Source: Sorangium cellulosum So ce56
GTDB lineage: Bacteria; Myxococcota_A; Polyangia; Polyangiales; Polyangiaceae
Direction: 5' to 3'
Assembly: GCF_000067165.1 (NCBI RefSeq)
Contig: NC_010162.1
Span: 1,302,001-1,366,000 of the forward strand
DNA length: 64,000 bases
The notes under the pieces are model-generated. The model saw only the letters and a program-made list of their open reading frames with translations, had not been told where the DNA came from and made no database searches. Position numbers and translations under genes: made by a program. Position 1 is the first letter of the stretch. The number at the start of each line of letters is the position of its first letter. Positions 7,363 through 18,379 of the stretch are shown here, piece by piece.

Positions 7363-8172
7363 TCACGCCCTCTCCTTCACGAACTCCACGAGATCCGACA
7401 GGCTCGCTCCCGTCGCGTCGGCGCTCACGCCCAGCTCCTCGGCCGGCAGGCCCAGGCGGTTGACCCAGAACGTGGGATAACCGAACCACCGGGCCCCCGC
7501 GGCGTCCCAGCCGGCGAACGCGACGAACGCGATCTCCTCGCGCGTGAGGCCGAACGCGTCGAGCGCCATCCGGTACGCGCGAGGATCCGGCTTGTACGTC
7601 CTCGCCCCATCCGTGCTGAGCACGTGCTCGAACAGGCCCCCCAGACCGGAGCTCTCGATGGCGGCCCCGAGCATCCTCGGCGTGAAGTTCGACAGGAACG
7701 AGAGCCGGATCCCCGCGTCCCTCAGCGCCCGGAGCGCTGGCAGCACGTCAGGCCACGCCCGGAGATCGAGGTACGCGCCGAGGAGCCGCGCCCGCTTCTC
7801 CTCCCCGAGATCGAGCGCCAGCGCGCGCTCGGCGAACACCAGCGCATCCGAAGTCACCTGCCAGAAGTCGGCATACTCGCCGGACGCGACCCGGAGCCAC
7901 GTGTACTCGAATTGCCGGGTGCGCCACGCCTCGCTCAGCGACGCCCCCTTGCCAGGACAGAGCTCCTCCGCGAGCGCCGCGATCGGCCGCGGATCGAAGA
8001 TCGGAAAGGCGTCGAAGGCGACCGCCTTGATCTTCGATCCCGCCGCCGGCCGCGGCGGCGCCGGCCCGTGCTGCGCGGCACAGGAGGCGGTCCCGGCCGG
8101 GGCCGAGCCCAGGAAGCCCGCCGCGGCCGTGCCGGTCACGCGGTGGAGAAACTCACGACGATTCGTCAACAT
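7363..8172 (-). CDS. Haloacid dehalogenase type II-like hydrolase with Tat signal
   Basis: The 269-residue product starts with a twin-arginine signal (NRREFLHRVTG) and a hydrophobic Ala/Gly stretch, so it is probably exported folded. The HAD core follows: Asp54 in AFDAFPIFD is the expected nucleophile, SFLSNFT is motif II, YKPDPRAY supplies the motif III Lys, and the AFAGWDAAGARWFGY segment corresponds to the C-terminal acidic motif. Family members hydrolyse L-2-haloacids or related substrates through an aspartyl ester; the Pro in place of the usual Gly-Thr of FDAYGTLFD is unusual and leaves the substrate open. ATG 8172 is chosen because GGAGG lies 5 bases upstream. It is divergent from a LysR regulator that is the likely controller. 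Confidence 0.88.
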   Translation of the reverse strand: MLTNRREFLHRVTGTAAAGFLGSAPAGTASCAAQHGPAPPRPAAGSKIKAVAFDAFPIFDPRPIAALAEELCPGKGASLSEAWRTRQFEYTWLRVASGEYADFWQVTSDALVFAERALALDLGEEKRARLLGAYLDLRAWPDVLPALRALRDAGIRLSFLSNFTPRMLGAAIESSGLGGLFEHVLSTDGARTYKPDPRAYRMALDAFGLTREEIAFVAFAGWDAAGARWFGYPTFWVNRLGLPAEELGVSADATGASLSDLVEFVKERA

Positions 8173-8326
8173 GCCAGCCTCCATCGGATCATCGGACGTG
8201 AACCACGCGACCCGCGAGAGCGCGAGTGCGCGAGTGCGCGGGTGCGCGAACGCGCGGGTGCGGGAACGCACGCGGCAGAGCATGCGCGGTCCGCCGTTGC
8301 CCGGGGATCCGCCATCGACGTAGACT

Positions 8327-8348
8327 CGCCATGCACCTTTGCATGGCG
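8327..8348. promoter_or_regulatory. Palindrome between HAD and LysR genes, candidate operator
   Basis: CGCCATGCA and TGCATGGCG form perfect 9-bp arms around CCTT. The site ends about 40 bases before the LysR start and lies in the divergent gap, the classical place for a LysR binding site with autorepression. Nearby, 8215-8275 is a purine/GC low-complexity run built on GCGCGAGT-like 8-mers. The role is inferred from position and symmetry only. Confidence 0.5.
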
Positions 8349-8388
8349 CGGAGCGCTCTCCGGCAGCAGCGCCCCGCGCCCCGGAGCC

Positions 8389-9327
8389 ATGCTCGACTGG
8401 GACGATCTGCGCTACTTCCTCGCCGTCGCGCGGCACGGCAACCTCTCCGCCGCCGCGCGCGTCCTGAAGGTCACCCAGCCGACCGTGGGGCGGCGCGTCG
8501 CGGCGTTCGAGCGGCGCCTCGGGGCGAGGCTCTTCCAGCGCTCGCCGTCGGGGTTCGCGCTGTCGGCCGCGGGCGAGAGCGTGCTCGGCCACGCCGAGCG
8601 CATGGAGCAGGACGCGCTCGCGGCCGAGCGCGCCGCCGCCGGACGCGACGCAGGCCTGAGAGGCCACCTCCGTATCACCGCGTCCGAGTGGCTCGCCACG
8701 CGCGTCCTCGGGCCGCTGCTCGTCCCGTTCCTCGCGCGCCACCCCGCCATCTCCGTCGATCTCATCGCGGACGCGCGCTGGCTGAGCCTGCCGCGGCGGG
8801 AAGCGGACATCGCCCTTCGCGCCGCCGCGTTCGAGCACCACGAGGTCTTCCAGCGCGAGGTCGCGCGGATCGGGTTCGGGCTCTATGCCTCGGAGGCCTA
8901 CCTCGCCGACCACGGCCCGCCGGACTGGGGCCGGCAGTGCGAGGGCCACACCCTCGTCACCATGAACGACGAGCCCCCGGCGATCGCCGACCTGTCGTGG
9001 GTGCGCGCCGTCGCCGCGAAGGCCCGCGTCGCCGCGCGCACCAACGGCCGCGAGCCCCAGGCGACGATGGGGGCCGCCGGCGTCGGGCTCGTCTGCCTGC
9101 CCCGCTACCTGGGCGACGCGACCGCCGGCCTCCGCCTGCTCTCGCCGCCCTCGCCGCCGCCAGGGCGCAAGCTGTGGCTCGGGGTGCACCGCGACACGCG
9201 CGGGGTGCCGCGCGTGAAGGCGCTCGTCGCGTTCGTCGCCGACGCCCTCGGGCCGCTCCGGAGCGCCCTCGACCCCGGCGCGCGGCCGCGCGCGTCAGGC
9301 GACGAGCGCCCCCGCTACCGGCCCTGA
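8389..9327 (+). CDS. LysR-family transcriptional regulator
   Basis: The 312-residue protein has the LysR winged helix-turn-helix at residues 1-62 (DDLRYFLAVARHGNLSAAAR, then VTQPTVGRRVAAFERRLG) and a periplasmic-binding-protein-like effector domain from about 90 to 295 that begins GHLRITASEWLA. ATG 8389 places the canonical LysR start MLDWDDLRYF correctly. It is divergent from the HAD enzyme, with a perfect palindrome between them, so it probably regulates that gene and itself. Its 3' end overlaps the end of the convergent lipoprotein gene by 13 bases. Confidence 0.93.
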   Translation: MLDWDDLRYFLAVARHGNLSAAARVLKVTQPTVGRRVAAFERRLGARLFQRSPSGFALSAAGESVLGHAERMEQDALAAERAAAGRDAGLRGHLRITASEWLATRVLGPLLVPFLARHPAISVDLIADARWLSLPRREADIALRAAAFEHHEVFQREVARIGFGLYASEAYLADHGPPDWGRQCEGHTLVTMNDEPPAIADLSWVRAVAAKARVAARTNGREPQATMGAAGVGLVCLPRYLGDATAGLRLLSPPSPPPGRKLWLGVHRDTRGVPRVKALVAFVADALGPLRSALDPGARPRASGDERPRYRP

Positions 9328-9809
9328 TCGCCCTGGCACGCCCTGAGCTTGTCGAACGGCGCGTCGCACGTCTGGGGCAGGAAATCGGTCCTGCACTCCG
9401 GATCGCGCCCGCTCAGGCAATCGAAGAGCGACGCGATCGACGGCGCGAGGAACGTGCAGGGGATCCGGTCCGCGGAGATGACGGTCTCGCCCATGCAATC
9501 GAAGAAAGGAGCGGTCAGCGCGTTGCAGGGGCGCTGCTCGGAGAGCAGGTCGGCGCAGCGCTCGGGACACCGGAGCTCCGGACACGTGACGCCGTCGAAG
9601 AGCGAGCAGAAGAAATCGCACGAGGCCCTCTGCTCCTCGACGGAGGCCCCGCCGGAGCTCGCCGATGGCGACCCCACGGCCGCGCCAGCACCCCCGGCGC
9701 CGTCGGAGCTCCCGGGGAGCCCGTCGACGACGACCGCCCCGCCGCAAGCGCCCGCCCCCGAGAGCGCGACGAGCGAGGCCAGGAAAGCGAAGAGCAGCGG
9801 CGTTCTCAT
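9315..9809 (-). CDS. Cysteine-rich putative lipoprotein
   Basis: The 164-residue product has a Sec signal with a lipobox-like LSGAGAC near residue 22, then a Gly/Ala/Ser linker, then a domain with about ten cysteines (CDFFCSLFDGVTCPELRCPERC and later pairs) that probably form disulfides outside the cytoplasm. It is transcribed convergently with the LysR gene and overlaps its end. No catalytic motif is visible; it belongs to a type of small secreted proteins that is abundant in myxobacteria. Function unknown. Confidence 0.75.
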   Translation of the reverse strand: MRTPLLFAFLASLVALSGAGACGGAVVVDGLPGSSDGAGGAGAAVGSPSASSGGASVEEQRASCDFFCSLFDGVTCPELRCPERCADLLSEQRPCNALTAPFFDCMGETVISADRIPCTFLAPSIASLFDCLSGRDPECRTDFLPQTCDAPFDKLRACQGDQGR

Positions 9810-9886
9810 CAGGGCATCCTAGCGCGCGGCAGGCACGGCAGGGGCGCGCGTCGAACGCCCCCGCACGCCCCGCACGTCCCCGCCGC

Positions 9887-11725
9887 TCACTCCACCGCCT
9901 GCGACTGCTCGATCGCGTCCTCGCGGCGCTCCCGGCGGTTGCACGCGAGCACCTTCTTGCGGACGCGCACCGCGTCGGGCGTGACCTCGACGAGCTCGTC
10001 GCCGTCGATCCACTCCATCGCCGTCTCGATCGTGAGCAGCCGCGGGCTGGCCAGGAGGACGTTCTCGTCCTTGCCGTGGTTGCGCACGTTCGACAGCTTC
10101 TTCTCCTTGATGACGTTGACGTCGGTGTCGTTCGGCCGGTTGTGCTCGCCGATGATCATCCCCTCGTAGACCTCGACGCCGGGGACGATGAAGAACATGC
10201 CGCGCGGCTGCAGGTGGTGCAGCGCGTACGGGGTCGACACGCCGGCGCGATCGGCGACGATGGCGCCGGTCGGGCGGCGCATCATCGGGCCGCCCCAGGG
10301 CGCCCAGCCGTCGAACATCGTGTTGAGCAGGCCCGTCCCGCGCGTCGCCGTCAGGAACTCGCCGCGGAAGCCGATGAGCCCGCGCGACGGCACCCGGAAC
10401 TCGAGGCGGGCGCGGCCGAAGCCGGGGTTCGTCATCTTCACCATCCGGCCGCGCCGGCTGCTGAGGCGCTCGGTCACGATGCCGACGTAGGTGTCCGGCA
10501 CGTCCACGACCACGAGCTCGAGCGGCTCCATCACCTCGCCGTCGATCTCGCGCGTCACCACCTCGGGGTTCGAGAGCTGCATCTCGTACCCCTCGCGCCG
10601 CATCGTCTCCACGAGGATCGCGAGCTGGAGCTCGCCGCGGCCGAGCACCACGAACGTGTCGGGCACGTCCGTCGGCTCCACCCGGATCGCGAGGTTCTTC
10701 ATCGCCTCGCGCTCGAGCCGCTCCTTCAGGTGACGGCTCGTCAGGTACTTCGACTGCTTGCACTTGCCGGCGAAGGTCGACGTGTTGACGCCGATCTTCA
10801 TCTTGATCGTCGGCTCCTCGACCACGATGCGCGGCAGCGCCTCGGGGTGCGCCGGATCCGCGATCGTGTCGCCGATCGTGACCGCGTCGATCCCGGCGAT
10901 CGCGATCACCTCGCCCGCGACGGCGCTGTCGACCGCGACGCGCTTCAGCCCCTCGTAGGCGTAGAGCATCTTCACGTAGCCGCGCGACTGGCCGCCCTCG
11001 GCGAGGAGCGCGACGTCGGCGCCGGACCGGGCGGTGCCGCGGACCACGCGGCCGACCGCGAGCCGGCCCACGTACTCGTCGTGGGTCGTGTTGCAGACGA
11101 TGACCTGGAGCGGACCGTCGGGGTCGCCGGAGGGGCCGGGGACCCGCTCGAGGATGGTCTCGAAGAGCGGCTCGAGGTCCTTCGCCTCGTGCTCGAGCTC
11201 TCGCTTCGCCTGGCCGAACTTCGCGATCGCGTAGAGCGTCGAGAAGTCCATCTGCGCGTCGCTCGCCTCGAGGTCGCAGAAGAGGTCGAACACCTCGGAG
11301 AGCACCTCGTGGGCGCGCGCGTCGCTCCGGTCGATCTTGTTGATGACCACGATGACCGGGAAGCCGCGCTGGAGGCACTTCGAGAGCACGAAGCGCGTCT
11401 GCGGCAGCGGGCCCTCGGCGGCGTCGACGAGGAGGAGCGCCCCGTCGGCCATCATGAGCGTGCGCTCGACCTCGCCGCCGAAGTCGGAGTGGCCGGGCGT
11501 GTCGACGATGTTGATCTTGACCCCGCGGTACCGGATGCTCGTGTTCTTCGCGAGGATGGTGATGCCGCGCTCCCGCTCGAGGTCGTTCGAGTCCATGACC
11601 CGCTCGGCCACGACCTCGTTCTCTCGGAAGGCGCCCGACTGGCGGAGCATGTGATCGACGAGGGTCGTCTTCCCGTGGTCGACGTGGGCGACGATGGCGA
11701 TATTGCGGAGATCGTTACGGGGCAT
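9887..11725 (-). CDS. typA: Ribosome-associated translational GTPase TypA/BipA
   Basis: The 612-residue protein begins MPRNDLRNIAIVAHVDHGKT, the family's G1 loop, followed by the switch region ERERGITILAKNTS, G3 DTPGHSDFGGEVER, and G4 NKIDR. Elongation-factor-type domains II, III and V follow, including EPLELVVVDVPDTYVG and the BipA-specific C-terminal domain (RGMFFIVPGVEVYEGMIIGE). TypA binds the ribosome in a GTP-dependent way and supports assembly and stress growth. Length matches the family (about 600-615). An upstream in-frame extension to 11773 exists, but ATG 11725 matches the family N-terminus. It is divergent from the cobalamin riboswitch region. Confidence 0.97.
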   Translation of the reverse strand: MPRNDLRNIAIVAHVDHGKTTLVDHMLRQSGAFRENEVVAERVMDSNDLERERGITILAKNTSIRYRGVKINIVDTPGHSDFGGEVERTLMMADGALLLVDAAEGPLPQTRFVLSKCLQRGFPVIVVINKIDRSDARAHEVLSEVFDLFCDLEASDAQMDFSTLYAIAKFGQAKRELEHEAKDLEPLFETILERVPGPSGDPDGPLQVIVCNTTHDEYVGRLAVGRVVRGTARSGADVALLAEGGQSRGYVKMLYAYEGLKRVAVDSAVAGEVIAIAGIDAVTIGDTIADPAHPEALPRIVVEEPTIKMKIGVNTSTFAGKCKQSKYLTSRHLKERLEREAMKNLAIRVEPTDVPDTFVVLGRGELQLAILVETMRREGYEMQLSNPEVVTREIDGEVMEPLELVVVDVPDTYVGIVTERLSSRRGRMVKMTNPGFGRARLEFRVPSRGLIGFRGEFLTATRGTGLLNTMFDGWAPWGGPMMRRPTGAIVADRAGVSTPYALHHLQPRGMFFIVPGVEVYEGMIIGEHNRPNDTDVNVIKEKKLSNVRNHGKDENVLLASPRLLTIETAMEWIDGDELVEVTPDAVRVRKKVLACNRRERREDAIEQSQAVE

Positions 11726-11899
11726 ATACGGCGGCGGCCGTGTAGCACGCGACCCACGGAGGAGCGAGCCCATCCTCGCTAGAGCCCGAACGTTCGGCCT
11801 GCACGGCGGCCGCGCGTCGACGCGCTCGGATGGAGAGCGCGAGGCGCGCGCGTGGCGCAGGAGCGGCGAGTGCCGAGCGGGCGAGGGGAGCGCTAGCGA

Positions 11900-11929
11900 T
11901 TGACAGCCGAAGGCGCACGGCCATAGGGT
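11900..11929 (+). promoter_or_regulatory. Candidate sigma70-type promoter of the riboswitch transcript
   Basis: A perfect TTGACA lies at 11900-11905. About 16-17 bases downstream CATAGGG is a weak -10 candidate, which would start transcription near the 5' edge of the cobalamin riboswitch. The -35 match and the spacing are visible; promoter activity is inferred. Confidence 0.4.
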
Positions 11930-11934
11930 GCGCG

Positions 11935-12117
11935 CCGTGCTGGTGCCCGGGCGTTCGCCTGGGCCGAAGAGGGAACCCGGTGAAACTCCGGGGCTGCCCC
12001 GCAGCGGTAAGCGAGAACGACCTCCACCCCATGCACTGGCCCGCCGAGGGCTGGGAAGCGGTGGACAGTAGGAATCCGGTCAGACCGGAGCGCTCGCGAG
12101 CCCGAAGACCTGCCAGC
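11935..12117 (+). promoter_or_regulatory. Cobalamin (AdoCbl) riboswitch
   Basis: The conserved B12-element boxes appear in order: GCTGGTGCCCG (11939), CCGAAGAGGGAACCCGGTGA (11964), CTCCGGGGCTGCCCCGCAGC with GGTAAG (11986-12011), GCACTGG ... CTGGGAAGCGG (12033-12061), AGTAGGAATCCGGTCAGACC (12068), and the closing CCCGAAGACCTGCC (12101). This is the classical class I core with its kissing-loop partners. The TonB receptor starts 250 bases further on. Cobalamin binding normally lowers expression of the uptake gene; the mode of control here is not readable from the sequence because no clear intrinsic terminator follows. Confidence 0.93.
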
Positions 12118-12369
12118 GCCCGGCGGCGGGAGACATCCGGCGCCGGTTCGACCTGGGAGCCTCGAGGGAGGCGGTGAGGTCCGAGCCGGTGCAGCTCTGC
12201 CTCTGCCACGTCCCGGATACCGAACCGCCCCCCGCGTCGCCTTCCGGTCGCCCGCGGGGGCGAGAGGTCGGTCCAGCGCACCGTGCGATGGCCAGCCATT
12301 TCGTCCTCGCGGAGCTCGACGCGAGCGGCCCGAAGCCGCTCCGCGCGATTGCGGCGAAGGAGGACACGA

Positions 12370-14571
12370 ATGCTGCGCGAGACGGTCACGACGAGCCACG
12401 GGCACCGCCATCCATTGCATCTGCTCGCCGCGTTATCCATGGTGCTGGCCGCCGCGCGGCCCGCGCGCGCCGAGGGCGACGCCCCCGAGGCGCCCGCTGC
12501 CCCGCCGGAGGCCGGCGCTGCAGCGCCCACCGGCGAGGGCGCGCCCGCGGGCGACGCCGCGATCGAGGTCACGATCCAGGCGGAGAAGCCGGGCAGCGAG
12601 GCCGCGTCGCGCGTCTCCGTCGGACACCGGGAGCTCGAGCTCAGGCCGAGGCTCCGGCCGGGCGACATCCTCGAGTCGGTCCCCGGGCTCTTCGCCGTGC
12701 AGCACGCGGGCGGCGGCAAGGCGAACCAGTACTTCCTCCGCGGATTCGACGCCGATCACGGGACCGACGTCGCCTTCTTCGTCGACGGCGTGCCCGTCAA
12801 CATGGTCAGCCACGGCCACGGGCACGGCTTCACCGATCTCTACTTCATGATCCCGGAGCTCGTGACAGGGCTCGACGGGTACAAGGGGCCTTATTACGCG
12901 AGCATCGGCGACTTCGGTACGGCGGGCGCCGTCAACCTGCGCTTCGCCGAGAAGCTCGAGGAGAGCTATGCGCAGGTCAGCCTGGGGCAGTACGGTATCC
13001 AGCGCGGCCTCGTCATCGCTTCGCCCGATCTCGGCGACACGTGGCGCGCGGTGGCCGCGGCGGAGATCTACCGGAACGACGGGCCGTTCCTGAGCCCGGA
13101 GCGGCTCGAGCGCTTCAACGTGTACCTGCGGGCCACGCACGATCTGGGCAACACGGGGAAGGTCCAGATGACCTGGATGTCGTACGGATCGACCTGGCAC
13201 GGCTCCGGCCAGATCCCCGCGCGCGCCGTGTGCGGCGAGGGCGAGCAGGGCGGCCTGAACCCGCCGCCGTCGGCGTTCGGACAGCCGTGCATCGACCATT
13301 TCGGCGCCGTGGACCCGACCGAGGGCGGGGCGACCGAGCGGCACATGGCGTCCGTCGCGTACTCGACCGCGTGGCGGGACGCCGATCTGAGCGCGCTGGC
13401 CTACCTCGTCCGGTACCGCTTCACGCTGTACTCGAACTTCACGTTCTTCAGCGAGGACCCGGTCCGCGGCGACCAGATCGAGCAGAACGACGACCGCGCC
13501 GTCGGCGGCGCCGATCTCCGGTTCCGCAGGCAATACGAGATCGGCGGGGCGAGGTTCACGACCTCGCTCGGCGCGCAGATCCGCGCGGACGCGATCGACA
13601 AGTCCCTCCACCACGACGAGGCGCGCGAGCGGATCGAGGAGAAGAGCAGGACCCACGTCGACGAGAGCCAGATCGGCGTTTACGTCGAGCAGGACGCCCG
13701 GCTCCGGCGCTGGCTCCGCCTCGTGCTCGGGGCGCGCGCGCAGTGGATCGACGTCAACGTGGACGATCCGGGCGAGGACCTCGAGGCGGCGGGGAACAGA
13801 TCGAGCGGCGCCCGGGGACAGATGCAGCTGCTCCCGAAGCTCACGGCGATCGTGTCGCCCGCCGAGGGGGTCGATCTCTTCGCCCACTTCGGGCGGGGCT
13901 TCCACTCGAACGACGCGCAGGGCGCGGTGCTGGGGGAGGGCGCGGCGACGCTGATCACGCCCGCGACGGGCTACGAGGTCGGCGTGCGGGTCGCGCCCTT
14001 GCGCGGGCTGTCGCTGAGCGGGGCCGCTTTCCTGCTCGACCTGGACTCGGAGCTGGTCTGGAGCGGCGACGCGGGCGCGACCGAGGCGTCGGGGCAGACG
14101 CGGCGCTACGGAATCGAGATCGGCGGGCGCTACCGGCTCCGGAGCTGGCTCTTCGCGGACGTGGACGCGACCTTCACCCGCGCCCGCTTCCGCGAGAACG
14201 CCGGCAACGCGAGCGCGGTCGCCCTCGCGCCGACCCAGACGCTGACCGCGGGCGTCGGCGTCCGCCCGACGCTCGGCGCGTTCACGCCGTTCGCGGCGCT
14301 GCGGGTCAAGGCGATCGGCGCGCGGCCCGCGACCGAGGACGAGTCGCTCACCGCCGAGGGGTTCACGGTCGTCGACGCCAACGCCGGGCTGCGGTGGAAG
14401 AACGTCGAGGTGGCCGTGGACATCCAGAACCTCTTCGACACGACGTGGCGCGAGGTCCAGTTCGCGAGCGAGTCGCGGCTGCCGTACGAGCCGGCCCCGG
14501 TCACCGGGATCCACTACTCGCCGGGGTGGCCGTTCACCGCGATCGGGCGGGCGACGCTGTACTGGGAGTAG
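12370..14571 (+). CDS. TonB-dependent outer-membrane receptor under B12 riboswitch
   Basis: The 733-residue protein has a signal peptide ending ARPARA, an Ala/Pro/Glu-rich linker, a plug domain (about 65-190: GDILESVPGLFAVQHAGG, YFLRGFDADHGTDVAFFVDG, then HGHGHGF), and a 22-stranded-barrel-like remainder with alternating aromatic/charged strands ending in LYWE. The start is fixed by GAAGGAGG seven bases upstream of ATG 12370. Because it lies directly behind a cobalamin riboswitch, it probably imports cobalamin or a corrinoid, a BtuB role, although the sequence is not an obvious BtuB orthologue. No periplasmic binding protein or ABC transporter gene accompanies it in this window. Confidence 0.92.
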   Translation: MLRETVTTSHGHRHPLHLLAALSMVLAAARPARAEGDAPEAPAAPPEAGAAAPTGEGAPAGDAAIEVTIQAEKPGSEAASRVSVGHRELELRPRLRPGDILESVPGLFAVQHAGGGKANQYFLRGFDADHGTDVAFFVDGVPVNMVSHGHGHGFTDLYFMIPELVTGLDGYKGPYYASIGDFGTAGAVNLRFAEKLEESYAQVSLGQYGIQRGLVIASPDLGDTWRAVAAAEIYRNDGPFLSPERLERFNVYLRATHDLGNTGKVQMTWMSYGSTWHGSGQIPARAVCGEGEQGGLNPPPSAFGQPCIDHFGAVDPTEGGATERHMASVAYSTAWRDADLSALAYLVRYRFTLYSNFTFFSEDPVRGDQIEQNDDRAVGGADLRFRRQYEIGGARFTTSLGAQIRADAIDKSLHHDEARERIEEKSRTHVDESQIGVYVEQDARLRRWLRLVLGARAQWIDVNVDDPGEDLEAAGNRSSGARGQMQLLPKLTAIVSPAEGVDLFAHFGRGFHSNDAQGAVLGEGAATLITPATGYEVGVRVAPLRGLSLSGAAFLLDLDSELVWSGDAGATEASGQTRRYGIEIGGRYRLRSWLFADVDATFTRARFRENAGNASAVALAPTQTLTAGVGVRPTLGAFTPFAALRVKAIGARPATEDESLTAEGFTVVDANAGLRWKNVEVAVDIQNLFDTTWREVQFASESRLPYEPAPVTGIHYSPGWPFTAIGRATLYWE

Positions 14572-14584
14572 GCGCCGCGCCGGC

Positions 14585-15085
14585 TCATGTCCGGCGGAGG
14601 TCCTCGCGCAGCGCGTCGAGCGACGCCCGGAACGCGGCTTCGCTCACGGCGGCGCCCGTCGCCGCGGGCAGGAGCTCTGCGAACATCTGCCAGGCTTCCC
14701 GGATGTCACATACCCTGTGCGGATAACGCTGACGGGCAATGAGCGTGAGCCCTGTCACGACGCTGCGAACCATCGCCGCCTGGAACCCCGAGCCCTCGAA
14801 GACGACCGCTGAGCACCTGATATATGCGCTCGCCTCCGTGAGGAAGCCCGCGATCGCCCTGCGCGCGGGCGCCGGCGGCAACGACGCCCCGCTCTCGACG
14901 AGCGTGAGCAGCCCTATGCCACGCGCGTGCTTCTTCGCGAACTCCGCGCACGCGTCCCTCAGGTGGCGCGCGGCGTCCTCGGTCGTCTCGCGGCGCCAGA
15001 TGACGCAGAAGATCCGGTGCCAGGAAGCCAGGACGTAGTCCGGTTGTCTGGTGACCAGGTGCCAGGGGTCGGGATGCATGATCAT
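14585..15085 (-). CDS. Unrecognised 166-residue protein
   Basis: I do not recognise the family. The protein is soluble, Trp/His-containing near the N-terminus (PDPWHLVTRQPDYVLASWHR), and then alternates helix and strand, ending in a helical segment. No signal peptide or catalytic motif is evident. The N-terminal strand-helix layout resembles the short STAS-like proteins common in Polyangiales, but this is an impression. It is convergent with the TonB receptor, whose stop codon is 13 bases away, and divergent from the hybrid histidine kinase. Confidence 0.65.
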   Translation of the reverse strand: MIMHPDPWHLVTRQPDYVLASWHRIFCVIWRRETTEDAARHLRDACAEFAKKHARGIGLLTLVESGASLPPAPARRAIAGFLTEASAYIRCSAVVFEGSGFQAAMVRSVVTGLTLIARQRYPHRVCDIREAWQMFAELLPAATGAAVSEAAFRASLDALREDLRRT

Positions 15086-15518
15086 GCTCGTTCCGGAGCG
15101 GTCGCAGCGGAGATGCTCGCGGGTGCCTCAGGGTACACCGGCGTCTCTTCGCCCGCGACACGCACACCAACTCGAGCGTGAGCCACCGGGCGCCGGCAAC
15201 GGATCGGCGGCGCGCGCTCTCGGCGCTGATGGGCAAGACAACCCCGGTGCCTTCGAGGTTGGGTGGATCGCACTGGACACGTTCGATGGCTCCACAATCG
15301 ATGAGTCCGTCGTGACACGCTCGAACCGCTCCAGCGGCCGGCGGTGGCCCTGCGCGGCCGCCGGCGGGCGCTCTCGACGCCGGCTCATGGGCCATTGCTG
15401 TGCTCGTCACTCGCCGCTGCCGGCCGCCACGATGACGGCTCGCAGATGCGGAGAGCAGGACGGGAACGGAGAGCCTCGCCGCGTGGCAAACGTGCACCCA
15501 TGCTGTAGGCTGTGCCGC
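15086..15518. other. Non-coding gap between divergent genes
   Basis: No open frame with protein-like composition, RNA gene or strong repeat is visible. It separates the divergent starts of the unrecognised 166-residue gene and the hybrid histidine kinase, so it should hold both promoters, but no convincing -35/-10 pair was found. Confidence 0.5.
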
Positions 15519-17423
<1,905 letters not shown>

Positions 17424-17593
17424 GCGCCTCATCCCGTCGCGTGTCCCGGAGGCGGCGGCGGCTCCGCCGTGGCGTCGCCGGGCGCCCTCGCGGCGAGCGG
17501 CTCGCCGGCCCGCTGTAAGCTGCGCCCGGCCGCCCCGTTGCGAAGAGGTGCGCCGCGGCGATCTTCGCCGGGGCCTCCTCAACGAGGGCTTCC

Positions 17594-18289
17594 ATGCCGT
17601 TCTCCGTCCACACGACCCACGCCGCGGCGCGTTGGCGCCTGTCCGCGGCGTCCGCCCCGCTCTTCCTGGCGCTCCTTTCGCTTCTCCTCCTGGGCTGCGG
17701 CCCCCGCCTCGTCCCGTTCACGCACGAGCTCCGGGTGCAGCGCGACCTGAGCGACAGCGACGTGAAGAACCTGCAATTCTACGTTTCGCACCCGATCGCG
17801 CTGCGCCGCGAGCTCACGGCCGAGAGCTCGCAGGTGACGAGCAGCCACAAGCTCCTGCTCGTCTCCGGGAAGGTCATCGAGGAGGTCGTCGTCGAGGAGC
17901 GCACGCCCGGCGTGGTGGTCGCCGCTCGCGGCGGCGCCCTGTCGGTGAGCTTCGAGCCCGGCGCGTCGCTCACGTTCTCCGCGGGCCCTGAGCGCTTCGA
18001 ACCCGCGCCGCCCGCGCCGTCGTTCCCGGGCTTCGCGACCCCGCCCGATCCGTTCCCCGGCAACGCGGAGCCGCTCCTGGCCAGCCCGAGCGCGGCCGGC
18101 GACGGCAGCGGCCCCGGCGGCAACTACTGGCTCGCGGCAGGGCCCGGCCGCGAGATCCGTTACCAGGGCAAGGTGTTCTCGGCCATCGAGGACAGCCTGC
18201 GGGCGCACCTCCTGATCGACGCCGACGCGCTCGAGGAGGTCGTCGAGCGGCGCACCGTCCTCCCGGGCGTGCGCCTCCCCGGCCGCTGA
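17594..18289 (+). CDS. Putative lipoprotein
   Basis: The 231-residue product has a Sec signal with lipobox LLLLGC near residue 34, followed by a globular region that is rich in beta strands (about 40-140), a Pro/Gly/Ala-rich linker (about 140-180) and a short C-terminal domain ending in VLPGVRLPGR. No catalytic residues are recognisable. It is co-directional with the hybrid kinase 170 bases upstream and the split histidine kinase 90 bases downstream. Function unknown; export to the envelope is the only supported inference. Confidence 0.78.
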   Translation: MPFSVHTTHAAARWRLSAASAPLFLALLSLLLLGCGPRLVPFTHELRVQRDLSDSDVKNLQFYVSHPIALRRELTAESSQVTSSHKLLLVSGKVIEEVVVEERTPGVVVAARGGALSVSFEPGASLTFSAGPERFEPAPPAPSFPGFATPPDPFPGNAEPLLASPSAAGDGSGPGGNYWLAAGPGREIRYQGKVFSAIEDSLRAHLLIDADALEEVVERRTVLPGVRLPGR

Positions 18290-18379
18290 CGCGCGGAGGC
18301 GCGCCCCGCCGCGGGCCGTCGCACGTCGGGGCGCGCCGTTGCGAGGGCGCGCGCGCTGCGCTTCCATGCCGCCCGCCCC

